Shown here one piece after another: positions 22,005 through 29,891 of a stretch of DNA of 48,717 nucleotides (positions are counted from its first letter, which is position 1; the number at the start of each line of letters is the position of its first letter). Location: assembly GCA_020248945.1 (NCBI GenBank), contig JADCGQ010000067.1:1-48717 (forward strand), given 5' to 3'. Origin of the DNA: Rubrivivax sp. Its GTDB lineage: Bacteria > Pseudomonadota > Gammaproteobacteria > Burkholderiales > Burkholderiaceae_C. A model generated the notes under the pieces. The model had not been told where the DNA came from and made no database searches. It saw only the letters and a list, made by a program, of their open reading frames with translations. The position numbers were made by a program, and so were the translations under genes.

Positions 22005-22688
22005 ATGAACATCACCGCAGTCGACAGCGCATCCCACACCGCGGACTTGAACGCCGCTGCCCAGGCTGGCCACCAAGTCGCACACCTGGCCGCCGCCCAA
22101 GCCCACCCGTCAAGCAACCGCGCCGCCCGCCTGGCCGCCCTCGGCCGCTGCCTGCTCGAGCGCCTGGAGTCCCCACTCTTCGTGGCCGACGCGCAAGGCG
22201 TGGTGCTCGAGGCCAACCCGGCGGCGTCGCGCCGCATCGAGCGCCGCGACGGCCTGTGGCTCGATGCCAGCAGCCGGGTGGCGCTGCGCCAGGCCGGGTG
22301 CTGGGTGCCGCTGTCGTACTGGGCCGCGGCGCTGGCCGGTGGACAGGAACTCACGTTGCCGCTCGAGATGGACGGCGGCGGCGCGCCGATGCAGATCTCG
22401 CTGCGCGGCATGAGCGCCGGTGACGGCATCCCCAGCGGCTTCGGCTGGATCGTCGCCACCATCGAGCGCGTCACGCTGTCGCGCGCCGACGCCATGCGCC
22501 GCCGCTTCCGCTTCACGCAGACGCAGGCCAAGCTGGCCGAGATGCTGTGCAAGGGCATGCGCCCCACGCACGCCACCGAGGCGCTGGAGGTGAAGATCTC
22601 GACCATCCGCACGCACGTCGGCCAGATGTACGAAAAGACCGGCACACACAGCCAGGCGCAGCTGGTGGCGCTGCTGCACGCGGTCTGA
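22005..22688 (+). CDS. LuxR-type regulator with PAS-like N-terminus
   Basis: A 227-residue protein. Residues about 40-155 look like a PAS-type sensor (LLERLESPLFVADAQGVVLE, ANPAASRRI), and the C-terminal 60 residues form a LuxR/GerE helix-turn-helix: FTQTQAKLAEMLCKGM, THATEALEVKISTIRTHVGQ and MYEKTGTHSQAQLVALLHAV. There is no receiver domain and no autoinducer-binding domain, so it is a solo regulator responding to an unknown cytoplasmic cue. It sits between the barrel protein and the insertion element. Confidence 0.88.
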   Translation: MNITAVDSASHTADLNAAAQAGHQVAHLAAAQAHPSSNRAARLAALGRCLLERLESPLFVADAQGVVLEANPAASRRIERRDGLWLDASSRVALRQAGCWVPLSYWAAALAGGQELTLPLEMDGGGAPMQISLRGMSAGDGIPSGFGWIVATIERVTLSRADAMRRRFRFTQTQAKLAEMLCKGMRPTHATEALEVKISTIRTHVGQMYEKTGTHSQAQLVALLHAV

Positions 22689-22753
22689 CGCAGCCCGGCG
22701 GCAGCCCGCGCAGGGCGGGCTACCGACGCCCGCATGACCGAGGACGACGCGCG

Positions 22754-22772
22754 CCGCGGGTGGTACCCGCGG
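22754..22772 (+). terminator. Hairpin after the LuxR gene, possible terminator
   Basis: CCGCGGGT-GGT-ACCCGCGG is a perfect 8-bp stem with a 3-base loop, 66 bases after the LuxR stop. No T-tract follows, so termination is uncertain; it could instead mark the end of the decayed insertion sequence that follows. Confidence 0.3.
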
Positions 22773-22787
22773 TGGGTGCTGCACTTC

Positions 22788-22860
22788 ATATTTGAGGCCG
22801 TCGGTTCAAGCCAGAGCCGGCAGTTCGCAGTCCCCGATCGCGCGAGTCGTCAGCAGCTGG
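22788..22860 (+). pseudogene. Decayed DDE transposase, 5' part (split by the IS21 element)
   Basis: An open stretch ending GSSQSRQFAVPDRASRQQL runs to the IS21 left end. Removing the element and one GCTGG copy joins it in frame to VDTLGGRMHVRR on the right side. That composite matches the beginning of a transposase type found in Burkholderiales (IS1380/IS4-like, family uncertain). No start codon is obvious at the left, so the 5' limit is approximate. Confidence 0.55.
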
Positions 22861-22912
22861 TGTCAGGCGACATGAAAAACTGACCCCCTGGCGACATTGA
22901 GAACTGACCCCC
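22861..22912 (+). repeat. IS21 left terminal inverted repeat
   Basis: 52 bases; contains two near-repeats, each GGCGACAT followed by a short A-rich spacer and CTGACCCCC. Mirrors 25057-25108. Confidence 0.9.
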
Positions 22913-22933
22913 TTCGAGGACGAAGGAGGTCCA

Positions 22934-24235
22934 ATGGAAGAGGTGTTCCAAGCTCCGCAGGTCGCAGCAGACCGGGGGAGCGAGACGATGTTGGCGCCGC
23001 AGGAGGTGCAGAGGATGTTGGCGCTGCAGGCGCTGGGTTGGGGAAGCAAGCGCATCAGCCGCGAGCTGGGCTGCAGCCGCAACACGGTGCGAGAGTACCT
23101 GCGGCAAGGCGGCTGGAAGCCGATGGACGTCGTTGCCCGTGCTGGCGCGCTGGAACCCCACGGCGAGTGGCTTGCCGAGCGATTGCGACGGCACCGCGGC
23201 AACGCCGATGTCGTGCGGCAGGACCTGGCCCGTGAACTGGGCATCGAGGTCAGCCTGCGCACCGTGCAGCGCGCGGTCGAACCGCTGCGGCGAGAGCTGC
23301 GGGCCGAGGCGGTGGCCACGGTGCGCTACGAGACGCCGCCGGGTCAGCAGCTGCAGATCGACTTCGGCAGCACCGCCGTGGCCGTAGGCGGGGAGACGCA
23401 GCGCATCCACCTCTTCGTGGCCACGCTGGGCTACAGCCGGCGCTGCTACGTGGCCGTGTTCCTGCACGAACGCCAGTCGGCCTGGCTGCAGGGACTGGAA
23501 GGCGCGTTGCGGCACTTCGGCGGCGTACCGCAGGAGATCTTGCTGGACAACGCCCGGGCACTTGTCACCGAGCACAACGTGCAGACCCGGGAAGTCAAGT
23601 TCAACGACCGCTTCCACGCCTTCTGCCGCTACTGGGGCGTGACGCCCCGTGCCTGCGCACCCTACCGGGCGCGCACCAAGGGCAAGGACGAGCGAGGCGT
23701 GGGCTACGTCAAGCGCAACGCCATTGCCGGCCACGAGTTCAACAGCATGGACGCGCTGCACGCCCACATCGCCCGCTGGATGCGGGAGATCGCCGACACC
23801 CGGGTGCACGGCACCACTGGCGAGCCGCCCATCGTGCGCTTCGAGCGCGAGGCGACGGCGCTCAAGCCGTTGCCGGCCAAGGCGCCGTTCCTGCAGGTGC
23901 GCGAACTCACCCGGCGCGTGCACACCGACGCCTGCATCGAGCTGGATACCAACCGCTACAGCGTGCCGTGGAAGCTCATCGGCGAGAGCGTCACCGCCGT
24001 CGTGGCCGAGCGCCAGGTGCGCGTTCTGTACGCGGGCCAGGAAGTGGCCTGCCATGCGCAGAGCCCGCTGCGGCGGACGACCGTGATCGACCGGCGTCAC
24101 CTGGCCGGCATCGTCGGGGCGAACACGCTGGGCATCAGCTGGCTGCCCAGGGCGACACCGTCACCGCCGGTCATCCCGGCTGAGCTGCTGCGCCCGCTGG
24201 AGCAGTACGAGCAAGCGCTGGGAGGGGCTTGGTGA
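22934..24235 (+). CDS. istA: IS21-family transposase IstA
   Basis: A 433-residue DDE transposase. The N-terminal helix-turn-helix (SKRISRELGCSRNTVREYLR, about 39-58) binds the element ends. The integrase core has the expected acidic residues: Asp in QLQIDFGSTAVAV, Asp in QEILLDNARALVTEH and Glu in RTKGKDERGVGYVKRN. The C-terminal domain carries ELDTNRYSVPWKL, usual for IstA. A perfect ribosome site AAGGAGGT stands three bases before the ATG. The gene ends as TGATG, overlapping the istB start. Confidence 0.96.
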   Translation: MEEVFQAPQVAADRGSETMLAPQEVQRMLALQALGWGSKRISRELGCSRNTVREYLRQGGWKPMDVVARAGALEPHGEWLAERLRRHRGNADVVRQDLARELGIEVSLRTVQRAVEPLRRELRAEAVATVRYETPPGQQLQIDFGSTAVAVGGETQRIHLFVATLGYSRRCYVAVFLHERQSAWLQGLEGALRHFGGVPQEILLDNARALVTEHNVQTREVKFNDRFHAFCRYWGVTPRACAPYRARTKGKDERGVGYVKRNAIAGHEFNSMDALHAHIARWMREIADTRVHGTTGEPPIVRFEREATALKPLPAKAPFLQVRELTRRVHTDACIELDTNRYSVPWKLIGESVTAVVAERQVRVLYAGQEVACHAQSPLRRTTVIDRRHLAGIVGANTLGISWLPRATPSPPVIPAELLRPLEQYEQALGGAW

Positions 24236-25047
24236 TGGCAGCGAGCAAGAAGACCAAGCTGGTCGAGGATCTGGACACCCTGGAGCCGATGCTGACCCGG
24301 CTGAAGCTCACGGCCATCCGGGACCAGCTCGACACGCTGCTGGACCAGGCTGTCCGTGCCGAGCTGAACCTGCGAGAGGCGCTGACGATGCTGTGCACGG
24401 CCGAGGTCGCGCGCAAGGACGAGCGCCGCATCCAGATGGGCATGTCGATCGCCAAATTCCCCTACGTCAGGACGCTGGAGGGCTTCGAATACGACGCGCA
24501 GCCGTCGGTGGACCCCAAGCAGATCCGCGAACTGGCCACCTCACGCTGGGTGGCCAACGGCGACAGCGTCCTGCTGCTGGGCCCGCCGGGGGTGGGCAAG
24601 ACGCACCTGGCGGTGGCGCTGGGCAGAGAGGCCATCGTGCGCGGCTACAGCACGCTGTTCGTGCCGGCCACGAGCCTGGTGACGCAGCTGGCCCGGGCGC
24701 ATGCCGAAGGCAGGCTCGAGGACAAGCTGCTGCACTTCACCAAGCCCAAGCTGCTGATCGTGGACGAGCTGGGTTACCTGCCGTTCGAGGCCAATGCGGC
24801 GCACCTGTTCTTCCAGCTGGTGAGCCGGCGCTACGAGCGGGGCTCGATCCTGGTCACGAGCAACCGCTCGGTGGCCGAGTGGGGCGGCGTGTTCGGGGAC
24901 GCGGTGGTGGCCACGGCCATCCTCGACCGGATGCTCCATCACAGCCACGTCGTGACGATCCGCGGCGACAGCTACAGGCTCAGAACGAAGCGCCGCGCTG
25001 GCCTGGCTAGCCAGGCCAGCGCGAAACCCGAAACGACAAGCAACTGA
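24235..25047 (+). CDS. istB: IS21-family helper ATPase IstB
   Basis: A 270-residue AAA+ protein of the DnaC/IstB type that selects target DNA and activates IstA. Walker A is LLLGPPGVGKTHLAVALG, Walker B is LLIVDELGYLPF, and sensor region SILVTSNRSVAEWGGVF is present. ATG 24235 is chosen because GGAGGGG lies seven bases upstream and the ATG shares its A with the istA stop (TGATG), the usual coupled arrangement; GTG 24232 and TTG 24229 are in-frame alternatives. Confidence 0.96.
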   Translation: MAASKKTKLVEDLDTLEPMLTRLKLTAIRDQLDTLLDQAVRAELNLREALTMLCTAEVARKDERRIQMGMSIAKFPYVRTLEGFEYDAQPSVDPKQIRELATSRWVANGDSVLLLGPPGVGKTHLAVALGREAIVRGYSTLFVPATSLVTQLARAHAEGRLEDKLLHFTKPKLLIVDELGYLPFEANAAHLFFQLVSRRYERGSILVTSNRSVAEWGGVFGDAVVATAILDRMLHHSHVVTIRGDSYRLRTKRRAGLASQASAKPETTSN

Positions 25048-25056
25048 TCAACAACC

Positions 25057-25108
25057 GGGGGTCAAAACTCGATGTCGTCAGGGGGTCAGTTCTGGATGTC
25101 GCTTGACA
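25057..25108 (-). repeat. IS21 right terminal inverted repeat
   Basis: 52 bases ending TTGACA at 25108, the inverted partner of the left end with a handful of mismatches. Confidence 0.9.
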
Positions 25109-25513
25109 GCTGGTGGATACCTTGGGCGGGCGCATGCACGTGCGCAGGGAAGATAGTGCGGCGGCCGCGCCGCACGGCCAGCTGGTGTTCAACGCCCGAG
25201 TTGCTGGCCGCCACTGGCGTGTTCGAACGCGGGGTATCCAGTTGCCCGCTGCAGTACCGCAATGGCAACGCCCCGGACAGGCGCGAAGTGCTGGGCATGC
25301 TGATGCTGATGCTGGTGCTGCTGGCCTGGCACAGGCGCTACGCCCACATCAGCGCGCTGCGAGGTGATGCGGTGGCCAGCGAGGGCTGGGTTCGAGACGT
25401 TGCACGACTGACTGCGCCAACGGTGGTGAGCAGGTGTGGGCAAGTCGCCGGAGCACACTGCGGCGATCATCGCCGCGCAGAGTCCCAGACGGCAGATGGC
25501 CAACAGCAGCTGA
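25109..25513 (+). pseudogene. Decayed DDE transposase, 3' part (split by the IS21 element)
   Basis: Continues the 5' part at 22788. It reads VDTLGGRMHVRREDSAAAAP then HGQLVF, loses frame near 25195, and resumes in another frame as ELLAATGVFERGVSSCPLQY and AWHRRYAHISALRGDAV, all recognisable as a DDE transposase N-terminal region. After about 25390 similarity fades; a last piece in a third frame (GKSPEHTAAIIAAQSPRR, stop at 25511-25513) may be its C-terminus after an internal deletion. Frameshifts, deletion and the IS21 insertion make it non-functional. The assignment comes from remembered protein patterns, not a search. Confidence 0.6.
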
Positions 25514-25734
25514 AGCGGGTCGGCCGCCACTTGAACCACAAGCTCAGGGGATCTCCCGGATGAGCCACCGTGAACCCGGGAACGGTATCGCGATCCGACA
25601 CCACAGACACCACATCGCAAGACTTCGTTCAAGCTCCTGGAGCTTTCCGGCATGCATGCGCAGACTCCGGTTTCATTGCAGGCAGTCGACTCTGCCGGCA
25701 ATCGATCCCCAAATCCCACACCTTCGAGGTCACC

Positions 25735-26352
25735 ATGCAAGCCAAGTCCATCCCCCTGTTCATCGCGTTCGCCGCAGCCGCGGCCGGCATCAGCGCCCCT
25801 GCGGCGGCCAAAGGTCCCGAGGCCGGCGACATCTATGCCGGCGTGACGCTCGGGGGCGCGGCCATCGTTCCCAAGGGCCTGAACGTCGACTCCGACAAGC
25901 GCGCCGAGGGCCGCGTCAGCGGCGGCCTGTTCGTGGGCGCGCAGATCGGCGCGCTGCCCATCGGCAGCGGCTGGCCGCTGGCGGTGGAGGCGAGCCACCA
26001 GAACATCGCCCGACACAAGGTCACCTACAAGACAGCCAACGGGGCACGCAGCGAGCTCACCGCCAGCGGCAGCAGCACCTCGCTGGCGCTGAAGCTCGAT
26101 GCGCCGATTACCGAGCGCTTCGCTCTGTACGGCAAGCTGGGCGTGGCCCGCAACAAGGTCGATGGCTCGACGCCGGCCGGCCAGCCCGTCATCGACATCG
26201 ACGGTTCGAAGAACGGTCTGCTGACAGCCCTCGGGCTGCAGTACCGCTTCGACGCCCCGGTCACGCTGCGGGGGGAGTTGACGAACTTCGGCAAGTCCTC
26301 CGCCAAGTCAAGCGCCGGTGGGCTCTCGGTCAGCCTGGCCTACCGGTTCTGA
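25735..26352 (+). CDS. Outer-membrane beta-barrel protein
   Basis: A 205-residue protein with a signal peptide (LFIAFAAAAAGISAPAAA, cleavage near AAAKG) and a mature part of alternating strands: DIYAGVTLGGAAIVPKG, VSGGLFVGAQIGALP, FALYGKLGVARNKVD, GLLTALGLQYRF and the terminal strand SVSLAYRF with a C-terminal Phe. This is the eight-stranded OMP_b-brl/OmpA-like family, similar in build to the protein at 21203 but with little residue identity. GAGGT stands four bases before the ATG. Function unknown. It lies convergent to the alpha-E gene. Confidence 0.84.
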   Translation: MQAKSIPLFIAFAAAAAGISAPAAAKGPEAGDIYAGVTLGGAAIVPKGLNVDSDKRAEGRVSGGLFVGAQIGALPIGSGWPLAVEASHQNIARHKVTYKTANGARSELTASGSSTSLALKLDAPITERFALYGKLGVARNKVDGSTPAGQPVIDIDGSKNGLLTALGLQYRFDAPVTLRGELTNFGKSSAKSSAGGLSVSLAYRF

Positions 26353-26379
26353 CCAGGCCCCGCGGCCGGCTGATCGCGT

Positions 26380-26402
26380 GGGGTCGGGACATGCCCGGCC
26401 CC
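26380..26402. terminator. GC-rich hairpin between convergent genes
   Basis: GGGGTCGGG (26380-26388) pairs with CCCGGCCCC (26394-26402) around loop ACATG, with one G-U/T-G pair. It lies between the stops of the barrel protein and the alpha-E gene and could serve both directions, though no T-tract follows. Confidence 0.35.
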
Positions 26403-26408
26403 TCGGCA

Positions 26409-27401
26409 TCAGGCCGCCATCGGCACGAGGAAGTCGCGCGAGATGCCCACGCCCAGATCGCCCACGCGATCGAGGAACTGCGTCAGGTACGCGTGCAGGC
26501 CGGTGGCCAGGATCTCGTCGATCCGCCCATAGCGCAGATCACTCTGCAGCCGCCCGGCCCGGCGCAGCGTCTCATCACTCTGCTGGTTGGCCACGAGGCG
26601 CAGGTTGGCCACGACGTCGTTCATGCAGGCCGCCAGCGAGCGCGGCATGTCAGGCCGCAGGATCAGCAGCTCGGCCACCTTCTCGGGCCGGATGACGTTG
26701 CGGTAGACCTTGCGGTAGATCTCGAAGCCCGAGACGGAGCGCAGGATCGCGCTCCAGTGGTAGAAGTCCACCTCCTGCGGCGTGGCCGGCCCCTGGCGCT
26801 GCTGCTGCGTGCCGGCGTCGGCCGGGCCGAAGTAATCGTCACCCGCCAGGGCCTGGAACTTCACGTCGAGCAGCCGCGCCGTGTTGTCGGCTCGCTCCAG
26901 GAAGGTGCCGATGCGCAGGAAGTGCAGGGCCTCGTCCATCAGCATCGTGCCCACGGTGACGCCGCGGCTGAGGTGGCTGCGGAACTTCACCCACTCGAAA
27001 AAGGCGCCCGGATCGCGCTCGAACTCGCCGGCCTTGAGCATGCGATTGAACTCGAGCCAGGTCTGGTTCTGCGTTTCCCACACTTCCGTCGTGAGCGCTC
27101 CGCGCACGGCACGGGCGTTTTCGCGCGCGGCCCGCAGGCAGTTCCAGATGCTGGAGAAGTTCTTCTCGTCGCGGACCATGAAGTCCATGACGCTGCGCGC
27201 CTCGATCTGCGGGTGCTGCTCCTGGTAGGCCCAGGTCAACTCGCTGATGCTCAGCAGCCCGCTCCAGCCCTGCAGTGCCGTGTCCGCGCTCTGCGGCAGC
27301 AGCGAGGTCTGGTAGTTCACGTCGAGCATGCGCGCGGTGTTCTCGGCGCGCTCCATGTAGCGCGCCATCCAGAACAGGTGGTCGGCGGTTCTTGACAGCA
27401 T
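26409..27401 (-). CDS. Stand-alone alpha-E domain protein
   Basis: A 330-residue all-helical protein of the alpha-E family (PF04168, DUF403). The N-terminal signature MLSRTADHLFWMARYMERAE is followed by NTARMLDVNYQ and, after a repeat-like half, FLRIGTFLERADNTARLLDV: the family's characteristic paired RxxERAxNTARxLD motifs. The biochemical function of alpha-E is unknown; it is encoded almost exclusively beside or fused to circularly permuted ATP-grasp enzymes and transglutaminases. It is the last gene of the five-gene set, 14 bp after the ATP-grasp gene. Compare the second alpha-E copy, the C-terminal half of the protein at 29892. Confidence 0.93.
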   Translation of the reverse strand: MLSRTADHLFWMARYMERAENTARMLDVNYQTSLLPQSADTALQGWSGLLSISELTWAYQEQHPQIEARSVMDFMVRDEKNFSSIWNCLRAARENARAVRGALTTEVWETQNQTWLEFNRMLKAGEFERDPGAFFEWVKFRSHLSRGVTVGTMLMDEALHFLRIGTFLERADNTARLLDVKFQALAGDDYFGPADAGTQQQRQGPATPQEVDFYHWSAILRSVSGFEIYRKVYRNVIRPEKVAELLILRPDMPRSLAACMNDVVANLRLVANQQSDETLRRAGRLQSDLRYGRIDEILATGLHAYLTQFLDRVGDLGVGISRDFLVPMAA

Positions 27402-27415
27402 GGTCCTTGCGCTCC

Positions 27416-28861
27416 TTATTCTTCGAGAACCCAGGTGTCCTTGGTGCCACCGCCCTGCGACGAGTTGACGACCAGCGAACCCTCCTTCAGCGCCACCCGC
27501 GTGAGGCCGCCCGGCACCGTCTGCACCGATTGCGTGGTGACGCCCGAGCTCAGCACGTAGGGCCGCAGGTCGATGTGGCGCGGCGCGATGCCGGACTCCA
27601 CGTACGTGGGGCAGGTCGACAGCGCCAGCGTGGGCTGCGCGATGTAGTTGGCCGGGTTGGCCTTGACCACCGCCTTGAACTCCTCGACCTCGGCCTTGGT
27701 GGCCGCCGGGCCCACCAGCATGCCGTAGCCGCCGGCGCCGTGCACCTCTTTCACCACCAGCTCGTGCATGTGATCGAGCACGTACTGCAGGTCGTCCTTC
27801 TCGCGGCACAGGTAGGTGGGCACGTTGTTCAGGATCGGCTTCTCGCCGAGATAGAACTCCACCATCTTGGGCACATAGGGATAGATGCTCTTGTCGTCGG
27901 CGATGCCGGTGCCGATGGCGTTGGCCAGCGTGATGTTGCCGGCGCGGTACACGTCGAGCAGCCCGGCGCAGCCCAGCGTGCTGTCGGCGCGGAAGGCCTT
28001 GGGGTCGAGGAAGTCGTCGTCGACGCGGCGGTAGATCACGTCCACGCGCTTGGGGCCCTGCGTCGTGCGCATGTAGGCAAAGCCGTCCTTGACGAACAGG
28101 TCCTGTCCCTCGACGAGCTCCACGCCCATCTGCTGGGCCAGGAAGGCGTGCTCGAAGTAGGCGCTGTTGTACATGCCGGGCGTGAGCACCACCACCGTGG
28201 GCTCGTTCACACCGCTGGGCGACACGTTGCGCAGCGTCTCCAGCAGCAGGTCGGGGTAGTGCGCCACGGGCTCGACGCGGTTCACGCTGAAGAGCTCGGG
28301 GAACAGCCGCATCATCATCTTGCGGTTCTCGAGCATGTAGCTCACGCCGCTGGGCACCCGCAGGTTGTCTTCGAGCACGTAGTACTCGCCGCCCTGGCCG
28401 GTGTCGGCGCGCACGATGTCGATGCCGCTGATGTGCGAGTACACGCCACCGGGCACCTTGACGCCCATCATCTCCTTGCGGAACTGCGCGTTGTTCAGCA
28501 CCTGCTCCGCCGGCACGACGCCGGCCTTGAGGATCTCCTGCCCGTGGTAGACGTCGTGGATGAAGCGGTTGAGCGCCGTCACCCGCTGGCGCAGGCCCTC
28601 TTCCATGCGCTTCCACTCCGCGCCCGGTATCACGCGCGGGATCAGGTCGAAGGGAATCAGGCGCTCGGTGCCGGCGCCGTCTTCGTCCTTCGCGCCGTAC
28701 ACGGCAAAGGTGATGCCGACACGGCGGAAGATCATCTCCGCTTCGGCGCGGCGTGAGCGCATGGCCTCGGCCGGCTGGCGCTTCAGCCACTCGGCATACA
28801 CCTCGTACTGCGGCCGCACCGCACCCTCGGCGGTGTTCATCTCGTCGTAAGCCGACTTCAT
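27416..28861 (-). CDS. Circularly permuted ATP-grasp ligase, stand-alone
   Basis: A 481-residue protein of the circularly permuted ATP-grasp group (PF14403/PF04174, DUF404/DUF407), predicted to join a carboxylate to an amine at the cost of ATP. Visible family motifs are NRFIHDVYHGQEILKAGVVP, YYVLEDNLRVPSGVSYML, VVLTPGMYNSAYFEHAFLAQ, VDVIYRRVDDDFLDP, NAIGTGIADDKSIYPYVP and the ATP-binding lysine/glycine loop VVKEVHGAGGYGMLVGP with Lys371. The C-terminus ends GGGTKDTWVLEE, as usual. Its ATG overlaps the stop of the upstream transglutaminase gene (ATGA), so the two are translationally coupled; GGAG is 11 bases upstream. Substrates are unknown. Confidence 0.93.
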   Translation of the reverse strand: MKSAYDEMNTAEGAVRPQYEVYAEWLKRQPAEAMRSRRAEAEMIFRRVGITFAVYGAKDEDGAGTERLIPFDLIPRVIPGAEWKRMEEGLRQRVTALNRFIHDVYHGQEILKAGVVPAEQVLNNAQFRKEMMGVKVPGGVYSHISGIDIVRADTGQGGEYYVLEDNLRVPSGVSYMLENRKMMMRLFPELFSVNRVEPVAHYPDLLLETLRNVSPSGVNEPTVVVLTPGMYNSAYFEHAFLAQQMGVELVEGQDLFVKDGFAYMRTTQGPKRVDVIYRRVDDDFLDPKAFRADSTLGCAGLLDVYRAGNITLANAIGTGIADDKSIYPYVPKMVEFYLGEKPILNNVPTYLCREKDDLQYVLDHMHELVVKEVHGAGGYGMLVGPAATKAEVEEFKAVVKANPANYIAQPTLALSTCPTYVESGIAPRHIDLRPYVLSSGVTTQSVQTVPGGLTRVALKEGSLVVNSSQGGGTKDTWVLEE

Positions 28862-29889
28862 GATCGGGTGTTCTCCATCGGTCTTGGGGTTAGCAACTCG
28901 CGGGCCCGCTGCGGCGGCGCCTCGGCAGCGGCGTCGAGCCGCCGTGTACGCACGGCCACGGCCAGCGTGTGGCGGCCGCCGCCGCCCCGGATGACGCCGC
29001 GCAAGGGCGTGACATCGCCGAAGTCGCGGCCCACGGCCACGCGCACATGGCCGCTGCCGGGCACGCAGTCGTTGGTGGGGTCGAGATCGAGCCAGGCGTC
29101 GTCGGCACCGCCGTGCTCGGCGGGCACGCCCGGCGTGCCCGGGCACCACAGCTGCACCCAGGCGTGCGAGGCGTCGGCGCCCAGCATCGCGGCGCCGCTG
29201 CCGGCCGCGTTCGGGGCGTCTTGCACCGGCGCGTGGGTGAGCAGGTAGCCGCTCACGTAGCGCGCCGGCAGGCCCCAGGCACGCAGCACGCCGGCCAGCA
29301 GGTGCGCGAAGTCCTGGCAGACACCGCGCTTTTGCAGCAGCACCTGGGCCAGAGGCGTATCGATGTCGGTGCTGCGGCTTTCGTACTGGAACTCGGCGTG
29401 CAGCCGGTGCATCAGCTCCAGCGCCGCCTCGGCCACCGGCCGGCCGGGCGTGAAGACCCCCACGCCCAGCTCGCGCAGCGCCGGCAGGCGCGGCACGTAG
29501 GGCGAGGGCAAGGCGAACTCGGCCGCGGCGACGAAGGGCGCCCCGGCCACGTAGCGCACGCGCGCGGCCACCTGGGCCCACGGGGGCGATGCCGCCGGCT
29601 CCAGCGCCGCGAAGCGCGCCCGCACGGCCACGCGGCTGGTGGCCGTGACACGCAGCTGATCGTGCGCCTGCGCCAGGCTGAAGTGGCTCTGCGCGTTGCC
29701 CCAGGCATCGACGCTGTCGCGCCATTGCGCCGGCGCCGGCTGCACGGCCAGCGAGAAGTCCTCCAGCCGCTGGAAGGCGTCGTCCAGCGGCTTGAGGTGT
29801 GCCAGGTGGTGCGCCAGCGACACCGGCGCGGCGTAGTCGTAGTGCGTCTCGTGGCACACGTCCAGGCGCATCGGGCTGGCGGCGGGCAT
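28858..29889 (-). CDS. Transglutaminase-like cysteine protease, short form
   Basis: A 343-residue protein with the bacterial transglutaminase N-terminal domain (RLDVCHETHYDYAAPVSLAH) and a core of the papain-like transglutaminase fold. The triad is complete: Cys191 in LLQKRGVCQDFAHLLAG, His in DASHAWVQLWCPG and Asp in WLDLDPTNDCVPG, followed by the family's C-terminal YGRDF/GDVTPLRG-like VGRDFGDVTPLRGVIRGG. Bacterial members are thought to act as peptidases or amide-bond exchangers rather than cross-linkers. Start ATG 29889 is two bases past the upstream stop; ATG 29871 (MRLDVCHE) is an alternative and better fits family N-termini. No signal peptide, so cytoplasmic. Confidence 0.92.
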   Translation of the reverse strand: MPAASPMRLDVCHETHYDYAAPVSLAHHLAHLKPLDDAFQRLEDFSLAVQPAPAQWRDSVDAWGNAQSHFSLAQAHDQLRVTATSRVAVRARFAALEPAASPPWAQVAARVRYVAGAPFVAAAEFALPSPYVPRLPALRELGVGVFTPGRPVAEAALELMHRLHAEFQYESRSTDIDTPLAQVLLQKRGVCQDFAHLLAGVLRAWGLPARYVSGYLLTHAPVQDAPNAAGSGAAMLGADASHAWVQLWCPGTPGVPAEHGGADDAWLDLDPTNDCVPGSGHVRVAVGRDFGDVTPLRGVIRGGGGRHTLAVAVRTRRLDAAAEAPPQRARELLTPRPMENTRS

Positions 29890-29891
29890 GC

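Larger units (their letters stand above)
22861..25108 (+). mobile_element. Complete IS21-family insertion sequence
   Basis: A 2248-bp element with 52-bp imperfect terminal inverted repeats starting TGTCAGGCGACATG (left) and TGTCAAGCGACATC (right, reverse strand), each containing two copies of a repeat built around GCGACAT and CTGACCCCC, as usual for IS21 ends. It is flanked by a direct 5-bp target duplication GCTGG (22856-22860 and 25109-25113). It carries intact istA and istB. Intact genes, well-matched ends and a perfect duplication indicate a fairly recent insertion. Confidence 0.95.

Noticed and set aside
25189..26016. Minus-strand open frame of 275 codons over the second barrel gene
   Set aside because: Overlaps a barrel protein with signal peptide and ribosome site on the plus strand and the transposase relic; no domain recognised.
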